Positions 57,481 to 64,000 of a DNA stretch of 64,000 nucleotides are shown here, piece by piece; the first letter of the stretch is position 1; each line of letters opens with the position of its first letter. The position numbers and the translations under genes are program-made. The DNA is taken from assembly GCA_028697145.1 (NCBI GenBank), contig JAQVFR010000012.1, positions 1 to 64,000 of the forward strand, given 5' to 3'. This stretch comes from Actinomycetota bacterium (GTDB lineage Bacteria > Actinomycetota > Geothermincolia > Geothermincolales > RBG-13-55-18). The notes under the pieces were generated by a model, which had not been told where the DNA came from, did not search any database, and saw only the letters and a list, made by a program, of their open reading frames with translations.

Positions 57481-58922
57481 TGGACAAGGGATTCGTCATG
57501 CGGGAGGGAGAGAACGGCTTCGAGCGCGCCATTGGCATCCTGGAGATGATCTACAAGCTTCCCGATGACCTGAGCGAAGAGGACATCGAGGCCGTAAACG
57601 ACTTCGTCTTCCCGGAACTGCAGCATACCTCGGTGGGCCTGCTGGAGCTGCCGGCGGACCGGGAACTCGAGCTCTATTTCTTCCGCCTCCTGCTGGGGGT
57701 GCTCAAAGAGGCGCAGAGGGCCCAGGAGGAGGGCAAGAAGCTGGTCTTCATCCCCTTCACCTTCCCCCCCGAGATCTTCTACGCCTTCGACAACATCTTC
57801 CCCCTCTGCACCGAGATCGTGGGCGGGATGATCACCAACATCTGTTACGGCCAGGGGGAGCGCTTCTGGGACTTCGCCATGGGGCTGGGCCTCCCCGATT
57901 CCCTGTGCTCGGCCAACACCATAGGCACCATGCCCTTTTTCATGGGGCCCGGCATCAGGCCCGACGCCATCGTCTACAACTCCGCCGGGAGCTGCAACCC
58001 CAACGCCAAGATCCACGCCTTCGCCTCCGACTACCTGGACATCCCCCAGTTCGTCCTGGAGAAGCCGGTGGACGAGTCGTCGCGGGGGCGCGAGCTCTAT
58101 TTCAACTACATGAAGAGGCTGATCGAGGAGTTAGAGGAGTGGTCCGGCTCGGAGCTGAGGGAGGAGCGGCTGCGCGAGGTCATGGAGCACAGCTACCGGG
58201 CGGCGGAGCTGTACAACGAGTACTGGGAACTGAAGAAGGCCAGCCCCTGCCCGGTGCCCAACATCTTCAGCATGACCCTGCTGGTGCTGCGCAGCCAGAT
58301 GTGGGGCCGCGAGGAGGCCGTGAAGGTAATGCAGAAGATGGTGGACATGTCCAAGGAGAGGCTGCGCAAGGGCGAGTACACCGCCCCGGAGGAACTGGCC
58401 CGGGTGTACATCACCTACATCTACTGGCTCTTCGACTTCGCCGGCTACTTTACCTGGATGGAGAAGCAGGGGATAACCATCCTCGGCGACATCCTGGCCA
58501 TACACTTCTTCCCGGAGAAGGACATCTCCTCCCGGGAGAGCATGCTGCGCAACCTGGCGGATATCGCCTTCGACTATCCAATGACGCGGCAGATGGGGGG
58601 CGAGTCCATCTCCCTCAGGTGGCTCGACGACATCGCTTACGCCGCCCGGGACCTGGGGGCGGACGCCTGCGTCTTCGGCGGCGTGCACGCCTGCAAGCAC
58701 ACCCTGGGCACGGCGGCCTTCTTCCGGCGGGAGATGATGAAGAGGCTCGGCCTGCCCACCCTCATGCTCACCGGGGACGTCTTCGACAAGAGGCATACTC
58801 CCATGGAGATGTTCCAGGAAGAGGTTAAGACCTTCGTGGACCAGGTGGTGGCGCGCAAGAGGGCGACGAAAAGGCGCAAAAAAGCCGAGGCGTCAGGCGA
58901 GGCGGCGTCGCCGAGGGAATAG
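57480..58922 (+). CDS. 2-hydroxyacyl-CoA dehydratase/benzoyl-CoA reductase family second subunit
   Basis: ATG at 57480 overlaps previous stop (ATGA); EIVGGMITNICYGQGERFWDFAMGLGLPDSLCSANTIGTMPFF. Confidence 0.85.
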   Translation: MDKGFVMREGENGFERAIGILEMIYKLPDDLSEEDIEAVNDFVFPELQHTSVGLLELPADRELELYFFRLLLGVLKEAQRAQEEGKKLVFIPFTFPPEIFYAFDNIFPLCTEIVGGMITNICYGQGERFWDFAMGLGLPDSLCSANTIGTMPFFMGPGIRPDAIVYNSAGSCNPNAKIHAFASDYLDIPQFVLEKPVDESSRGRELYFNYMKRLIEELEEWSGSELREERLREVMEHSYRAAELYNEYWELKKASPCPVPNIFSMTLLVLRSQMWGREEAVKVMQKMVDMSKERLRKGEYTAPEELARVYITYIYWLFDFAGYFTWMEKQGITILGDILAIHFFPEKDISSRESMLRNLADIAFDYPMTRQMGGESISLRWLDDIAYAARDLGADACVFGGVHACKHTLGTAAFFRREMMKRLGLPTLMLTGDVFDKRHTPMEMFQEEVKTFVDQVVARKRATKRRKKAEASGEAASPRE

Positions 58923-59077
58923 TCCGCGGTCTCTCCACCATCCCGCGTATTTCACGGCGATACGAGCCATTTCGTCGTCGGCGGCGCCAGGCTCGCGTCG
59001 TGGTTTGCCCGCGGGGCCCGGGGGAAATACAATGTATTGCGTTGTCTTAACCATCGGGTGAACGCGAGGAGGGAGTC

Positions 59078-60061
59078 TTGAGAGGTTATCTCGGCGTGGA
59101 CGTGGGCTCGGTCAGCACCAACCTGGTACTGCTGGAGGAGAACGGCGAGGTCGCGGCCTCCGTGTACCTGCGCACCATGGGCCAGCCCATACGCGCCGTG
59201 CAGGGCGGGCTGCGGCAGCTGGGGGCGCAGCTGCCTCCCGACGTGGAGGTGCTGGGAGCCGGGACCACCGGGAGCGCCCGCCACCTCAGCGGCATCATCG
59301 TGGGCGCGGACATCGTGAAGAACGAGATCACCGCCCATGCCGTGGCCGCGCTGCACGTATTGCCCGAGGTGCGCACGGTGATCGAGATAGGCGGCCAGGA
59401 TTCAAAGATCATCGTCCTGCAGGACGGCATCGTGGTGGACTTCGCCATGAACACCGTCTGCGCCGCCGGCACCGGCTCCTTCCTCGACCACCAGGCCGCC
59501 CGGTTGGATATCCCCATCGAGGACTTCGGCGATTATGCCCTGCGCGCGAAAAGCGGCGTGCAGATAGCCGGGCGCTGCTCCGTCTTCGCCGAGTCGGACA
59601 TGATCCATAAGCAGCAGGTGGGGCATCCCATAGACAGCATCATCTTCGGGCTGTGCGAGGCGCTGGTGCGCAACTTCCTCAATAACCTGGCCAAGGGCAA
59701 GAGCATCGAGGCGCCCGTGGTATTCCAGGGTGGGGTCGCGGCCAACGTGGGCATGAAACGCGCCTTCGAGGAAGCCCTCAAGGTCGAGGTTGTGGTCCCG
59801 GAACACTTCGCGGTGATGGGGGCCATCGGCGCCGCCCTGCTGGCGCAGGAACTCGAGGTGGCCGCGACGAGCTTCAAGGGCTTCCGGGTCACCGAGATCG
59901 AATACCTCACCTCCAGTTTCAACTGCAAGGGCTGCTCCAACAACTGCGAGATAGTGAAGATCATGGTCGAGGGCGACGTCCTCGCGCGCTGGGGCGGGCG
60001 CTGCGGCAAGTGGGAGCTGGACCTTCCCGGCGCGAAGGAGGCCGCCGCTCCCGTCCACTGA
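59078..60061 (+). CDS. ATPase activator of 2-hydroxyacyl-CoA dehydratase/benzoyl-CoA reductase (HgdC/BcrA-D/BadF family); TTG start
   Basis: GVDVGSVSTNLVLL; IEIGGQDSKIIVLQDGIVVDFAMNTVCAAGTGSFLDHQAARL. Confidence 0.92.
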   Translation: MRGYLGVDVGSVSTNLVLLEENGEVAASVYLRTMGQPIRAVQGGLRQLGAQLPPDVEVLGAGTTGSARHLSGIIVGADIVKNEITAHAVAALHVLPEVRTVIEIGGQDSKIIVLQDGIVVDFAMNTVCAAGTGSFLDHQAARLDIPIEDFGDYALRAKSGVQIAGRCSVFAESDMIHKQQVGHPIDSIIFGLCEALVRNFLNNLAKGKSIEAPVVFQGGVAANVGMKRAFEEALKVEVVVPEHFAVMGAIGAALLAQELEVAATSFKGFRVTEIEYLTSSFNCKGCSNNCEIVKIMVEGDVLARWGGRCGKWELDLPGAKEAAAPVH

Positions 60062-60176
60062 TCGCACATCCCCCGGCGAACGGCGCGCCCGGCGGCAGCT
60101 CCCTCTTCCCGCACGGGATGCCGCATATCGCACCCGAGATGGCGTCCGGTCTTGTCCTGGCCAGAGCGGGGATCGG

Positions 60177-60206
60177 CACCCCCGCCGCAACGGCGCGGCG
60201 GGGGTG
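60177..60206. terminator. Strong terminator between convergent genes
   Basis: 12-bp perfect stem CACCCCCGCCGC/GCGGCGGGGGTG with 6-nt loop. Confidence 0.75.
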
Positions 60207-60232
60207 TGAAAGATTCCGTCAGCCGTCCCGCG

Positions 60233-60727
60233 CTATTGCCGCGGAGGATACTGTGGTGGCGGTGGCGGATACTGCGACGGCGGCCCCTGGGGAGGCGGGC
60301 CGTATTGCCCGGGATAGCCGGCCGCAGGCGGCTGTGGCGGCACGCGGGGCCCGCTTCCCAGGACGTACATGATAAACAAGTTGACTATGGGGATGATGGT
60401 GAGGATGCCGTATACGCGGTCCTTGCCGCATTTCTCGGCGATATCCATCCACAGGATGACCGTCATCACCAGGCCGACTATGCCGCACAGGAAGGTCCCC
60501 AGAAGCAGGATGATGAAGAAGGTGGTGTCCCGCCCCGCCAATTCGGTCATCATCCACAGGTTCAGGATCGGCACCCACGCGTACCAGCTGTTGGGGTAGT
60601 TGAGCTTCTTTCCGATGCGGTACAGCAACCACCCGTAGAATATGTAGAAGAGTATCCCGAGCACGAAGAGCCCGAAGAAAAGCCCCCAGTTGAATCCGTT
60701 GACCTCAACGTAGTATTCCATGCTCAA
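60233..60727 (-). CDS. Membrane protein with Pro/Tyr-rich C-terminus (DUF5684-like)
   Basis: YPNSWYAWVPILNLWMMTELAGRD...DIAEKCGKDRVYGILTIIPIVNLFIM; tail PPPPPQYPPRQ. Confidence 0.7.
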   Translation of the reverse strand: MSMEYYVEVNGFNWGLFFGLFVLGILFYIFYGWLLYRIGKKLNYPNSWYAWVPILNLWMMTELAGRDTTFFIILLLGTFLCGIVGLVMTVILWMDIAEKCGKDRVYGILTIIPIVNLFIMYVLGSGPRVPPQPPAAGYPGQYGPPPQGPPSQYPPPPPQYPPRQ

Positions 60728-60766
60728 TGCCCCCTTTGCTCGAACGATCCGCTATCAGTGTAACGA

Positions 60767-60955
60767 TCAAGTCTCGCGCAGGATGACGCGGTGGTCCATG
60801 AGCTCCACCCGGCTTATCCTCGCCGATACCAGCTTCTGCTCGCCGAAGACGTCCACCAGCAGGAGCTTCCCCTCCTCCGGCTTCAGCTCCACCACGTCGT
60901 CCATGACTTTTTCCAGTTCGCCTTCCCTGTCCAGAAAGACCGCGGCCTCACACAT
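60767..60955 (-). CDS. CooT-family small protein
   Basis: MCEAAVFLDREGELEKVMDDVVELKPEEGKLLLVDVFGEQKLVSARISRVELMDHRVIL. Confidence 0.8.
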   Translation of the reverse strand: MCEAAVFLDREGELEKVMDDVVELKPEEGKLLLVDVFGEQKLVSARISRVELMDHRVILRET

Positions 60956-61379
60956 CGCCGCCTCCTTTCCGCTCCTCCATCTCTCTGACCAGCGCCACCG
61001 CCTGCTCTATCAGCTTGGGCAGGGGGGTGTCGCTGGTGCCCATGATCTCGATGCGCGGATGCGTGAGGGGGAGGAGCACCTTGCGCCCGGGAGCGGAGGC
61101 GATGGCAGTCGCCATCTCCGGAGTGAGCTCTCCCATCATGGAGTTGGGCACCAGCACGGAGATGCTGCCCATGATCACGTCCGCCTCCCCGATGCACACG
61201 CGCACGGCGTTCTCCCCCGTGGCCCCGCGGTTGGCCCTCGCCTTCATCATGTTGCCGGTGGCGATGGCGTTGGCCCCGAGGGCGATGATCTCCGTATCCT
61301 CCGGAAGGTTTTTCCTCAGCTCCAGGATTATCTGGTGGCCTATGGAGCCCCCCATGCCGTCGATCACGGCGATCTTCAT
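60948..61379 (-). CDS. DUF3842-family protein
   Basis: MKIAVIDGMGGSIGHQIILELRK...GANAIATGNMMKARANRGATGENAVR. Confidence 0.82.
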   Translation of the reverse strand: MKIAVIDGMGGSIGHQIILELRKNLPEDTEIIALGANAIATGNMMKARANRGATGENAVRVCIGEADVIMGSISVLVPNSMMGELTPEMATAIASAPGRKVLLPLTHPRIEIMGTSDTPLPKLIEQAVALVREMEERKGGGDV

Positions 61380-61395
61380 CTGCCCTTCTCCCTTT

Positions 61396-61731
61396 TCAGA
61401 GCCAGGATTCGAATTCCTCCACGAACGCTTTCTTGGGCCTGGCGCCGATGATCTTCTTGGCAGCCTCGCCCTTGTCGAACAGGATCATGGTGGGGATGGA
61501 CTGGATCTGGTAGTTGCGCGCCACTCCCATCGATTCATCGACATTCAGCTTGCATACCTTGATCTTGCCCTCCCACTCGGCGGCGGCCTCCTCCAGGATG
61601 GGTCCCATCATCTGGCACGGCCCGCACCACGGAGCCCAGAAGTCCACCAGGGTCGGCAGCTCGCTCTTCAGTACTTCCTGCTCGAAATTGCCGTCGTTCA
61701 GCTCTACAATCTTACCCGCCACGGGTAACAC
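61396..61731 (-). CDS. trxA: Thioredoxin
   Basis: VDFWAPWCGPCQMMGPILEEAA. Confidence 0.95.
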   Translation of the reverse strand: MLPVAGKIVELNDGNFEQEVLKSELPTLVDFWAPWCGPCQMMGPILEEAAAEWEGKIKVCKLNVDESMGVARNYQIQSIPTMILFDKGEAAKKIIGARPKKAFVEEFESWL

Positions 61732-61810
61732 CTCCCATCGGTTTTCCGTCCTTGTGCCCGGACGTGACCTTCCGCCCGCCGACAGACACGCCTCCGCCTC
61801 GCGGCGGCGT

Positions 61811-62755
61811 TCATATATACGCCGTTCCCTTCAGGTTCTCCACGTGGAACTGCGCCCCGAGCGCCGCCCTGACGCCGTCTCCGACCGCCGCGGCCACCTG
61901 CCACACCGCGCCCGAGCGCACGTCTCCGGCCGCGAACACCCCTTTCATGCTGGTCTGCAGGGATCCGTCGGTGCGGATGAACCCGCGTTCGTCCAGCTCT
62001 ATTATTCCCTCGAGCTCGGCGGTATTGGGCAGGTTCCCCACATAGAGAAAGACGCCGTCGACGGCGAGCTCCTCCTCGCCGCCGCCCTCCACGTCGGCGA
62101 GGACAATGCCGGTCACCTTCTGGTCGCCGCGAATCTCCTTGACCATCTTCTTCCATCTGAAGTCCATCTTGGGATGGGAGAGGGCGCGCTCCTCCAACAC
62201 CCCGCCGGCGCGCAGGCGGTCACGACGGTGAACGATGATCACCTTGTCGGCGAAACGGGTGAGGAAGAGGGCTTCCTCCACCGCGGAGTTTCCCCCTCCC
62301 ACCACCGCCACCACCGCGCCCTTGAAGAAGGCGCCGTCGCAGGTGGCGCAGTAGGAGACGCCCCTGCCATGGAACTCCTCCTCGCCCGGCACGCCCAGGG
62401 TCGCGGGGCGCATCCCCGTGGCCAGGACCACCGCGTAAGCCCTCATCTCGCCTTCCGCGGTCCGGACCACCTTCACGCCGCCCTCGTCGCGCAGGCCCTC
62501 GAGGGGATTGAAGGGGAGGATGTTCAGCCCAAAACCCTCCGCCTGGCGGCGCATGCGGTCCACCAGCTCGAAGCCCGATATGGGTTCGGGGAAGCCGGGG
62601 TAGTTCTCTATCTTCTCGGTGAGAGCGGGGGCGCCTCCGGTGAGCTGCTTCTCGACGAGCACCGCGTCCATGCGGGCGCGCGCCAGGTAAAGCCCGGCGG
62701 TAAGCCCCGCGGGCCCGCCGCCCACCACGATAACGTCGAACACCTTGTCTTCCAT
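61811..62755 (-). CDS. trxB: Thioredoxin reductase
   Basis: VIVVGGGPAGLTAGLYLARARMD; YCATCDGAFF; FAAGDVRSG. Confidence 0.94.
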   Translation of the reverse strand: MEDKVFDVIVVGGGPAGLTAGLYLARARMDAVLVEKQLTGGAPALTEKIENYPGFPEPISGFELVDRMRRQAEGFGLNILPFNPLEGLRDEGGVKVVRTAEGEMRAYAVVLATGMRPATLGVPGEEEFHGRGVSYCATCDGAFFKGAVVAVVGGGNSAVEEALFLTRFADKVIIVHRRDRLRAGGVLEERALSHPKMDFRWKKMVKEIRGDQKVTGIVLADVEGGGEEELAVDGVFLYVGNLPNTAELEGIIELDERGFIRTDGSLQTSMKGVFAAGDVRSGAVWQVAAAVGDGVRAALGAQFHVENLKGTAYI

Positions 62756-62867
62756 GCCGTCCTCCGCCGCTCGAGACACGGTTATATATGTTATAGCATT
62801 ACAGCCTCGATTATAAACCCGGCTGCATATCGCGACCTGAACCATATCATGAAGCGCACATTCTTGT

Positions 62868-62952
62868 GGGGTCAGGTCTTGTTTCTTGCATACCGCGGTA
62901 TGTTGCCTGTTGGCAACTGGGGTTTTATCGCGTGCATGCAAGACGTGACCCC
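62868..62952. repeat. 85-bp structured palindromic repeat, copy 4
   Basis: Same length, termini and CATACCGCGGTATG core. Confidence 0.9.
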
Positions 62953-62967
62953 ATAGCATGAGCCTGT

Positions 62968-63005
62968 GCGCTGCCGCCAACCCGGGAACCGGGGATCGGT
63001 CCGAA
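62968..63005. repeat. Short dispersed repeat (second copy of 311-348)
   Basis: CCCGGGAACCGGGGATCGGTCCGA core. Confidence 0.6.
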
Positions 63006-63110
63006 GCGACCTTCGCGAGCAGCATGTCCGGCAGAAGGAATCTCGTTGGCCCCGTATGACCTGCGAGTGCGGAGCGAGGGCCGCAGTCCGGGTTCCCGGG
63101 CTGGAAGAGA

Positions 63111-64000
63111 TCACAACAACAAAGAGCTGACGGTGTCCTCCAGGTCCTTGAGGGTGCGGCATACCCGGGCTTCCTTCAGGTAGGGCAGGTAGTCCCCCAT
63201 GACGCTGTCGCCGGTATCCCAGAAGGGCTTGGTCTCGGGGTTGAGCCAGATGATGCCCTTGGCGCGGTCCCGGATCCTCTCCAGCGCGCGCAGCCCGGGG
63301 TCGTTATAGTTATTGCGGGCGTCCCCGATGACCAGGATATAGGTGCGGAAACCCACGTCCTGCAGATATTGATCGCAGAAAAGCTGGAAGACCTCCCCGA
63401 AATCGCTGCGCGCGTTGTAAGAGATGTCCGCCTCGGAGAGGGCGCGCCGGATCCCTTTCTGGATGTCCTCGTCGCGGAAGAAGTCCGTCACCTCGCCGAG
63501 GTCGTCCACGAAAACGAAGCTTCGCACCTTGGCCAGGCAGTCCTGGATGGTGTACACGAACTGCAGCATGAACTGGGATACGCGTGCGACCGAGGAGGAG
63601 ATGTCGCACAGCACCATCAGCTCGGCCTTCTCCATGCGCTTGTGCTTCAACTTCAGCTCGAAGGGGACGCCGCCGTGCTGCATGTTCCTGCGCAGGGTGG
63701 CCTTTACATCCAGCTTGCCGCGCTTCAACTTTTTCTCCCGCAGGTTGATCTTGTTGCGCAGCTTCCTGGCCAGGATATCCACAACCTTGCGCATCTGCTG
63801 CAGTTCGTACTCGTCCAGCCCCGCGAGGGGGCGGTTCATGAGCCTCTCTATCCGTTCCACGTTGGGGACCTTGTCGGCGTTGCGGGCCTGTTCCCTCTCC
63901 ACGTAACGCCGCACCTGCTTGCGCAGGGCTTCACGGTTCGCCGCGAAAGCCTCCTCTACCCGTTGCAGCTCCTCCTCGCTCCACCCCTCCTCGCGCAGCT
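63111..64000 (-). CDS. VWA-domain (CoxE-like) protein, truncated by the right window edge
   Basis: ELMVLCDISSSVARVSQFMLQFVYTIQD (MIDAS-like DxSxS); frame stays open from 63914 to 64000. Confidence 0.85.
   Translation of the reverse strand, partial: LREEGWSEEELQRVEEAFAANREALRKQVRRYVEREQARNADKVPNVERIERLMNRPLAGLDEYELQQMRKVVDILARKLRNKINLREKKLKRGKLDVKATLRRNMQHGGVPFELKLKHKRMEKAELMVLCDISSSVARVSQFMLQFVYTIQDCLAKVRSFVFVDDLGEVTDFFRDEDIQKGIRRALSEADISYNARSDFGEVFQLFCDQYLQDVGFRTYILVIGDARNNYNDPGLRALERIRDRAKGIIWLNPETKPFWDTGDSVMGDYLPYLKEARVCRTLKDLEDTVSSLLL

Noticed and set aside
56415-58922. 835-aa ORF in the track
   Set aside because: Its first ~355 codons are an out-of-frame read of the 56347-57480 dehydratase subunit; the real gene starts at ATG 57480, overlapping the previous stop.
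60233-60330. Tandem repeat in Pro/Tyr codons
   Set aside because: Low-complexity C-terminal tail of a membrane protein, common in this protein type; not a CRISPR or separate repeat.
1-64000. CRISPR arrays, tRNA, rRNA, prophage or integrase
   Set aside because: Looked for regularly spaced repeats, tRNA-like T-arm motifs, and integrase/phage structural proteins; none could be supported.

Overview
64 kb of a high-GC bacterial chromosome. Gene content and order suggest an anaerobic actinobacterium-like lineage (inference): PBP-FtsW/RodA-PP2C-FhaB-FhaA at the left edge, and rpsF-ssb-rpsR-rplI-dnaB in the middle. No rRNA, tRNA or CRISPR array was recognised. Main observations: (1) a complete-looking trp attenuator upstream of a stand-alone trpB2-type gene: consensus promoter, 30-aa leader ORF with WWW and a final W, 10-bp intrinsic terminator, and a competing antiterminator segment; (2) an apparent operon at 50.4-60.1 kb combining two divergent acyl-CoA dehydrogenases, three related helical proteins of unknown function, a small membrane protein, two 2-hydroxyacyl-CoA dehydratase/benzoyl-CoA reductase-family subunits and their ATPase activator; (3) a family of 85-bp structured palindromic repeats (4 copies plus a related variant) and other dispersed repeats; (4) an Rhs polymorphic-toxin-like gene split by two same-direction frameshifts, next to an AT-rich pair of candidate immunity genes; (5) a MerR-TetR fusion regulator beside a promoter-operator driving overlapping unannotated small ORFs; (6) repeated operator-like palindromes next to an XRE regulator. 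All calls come from reading the sequence and ORF translations; no database search was run.
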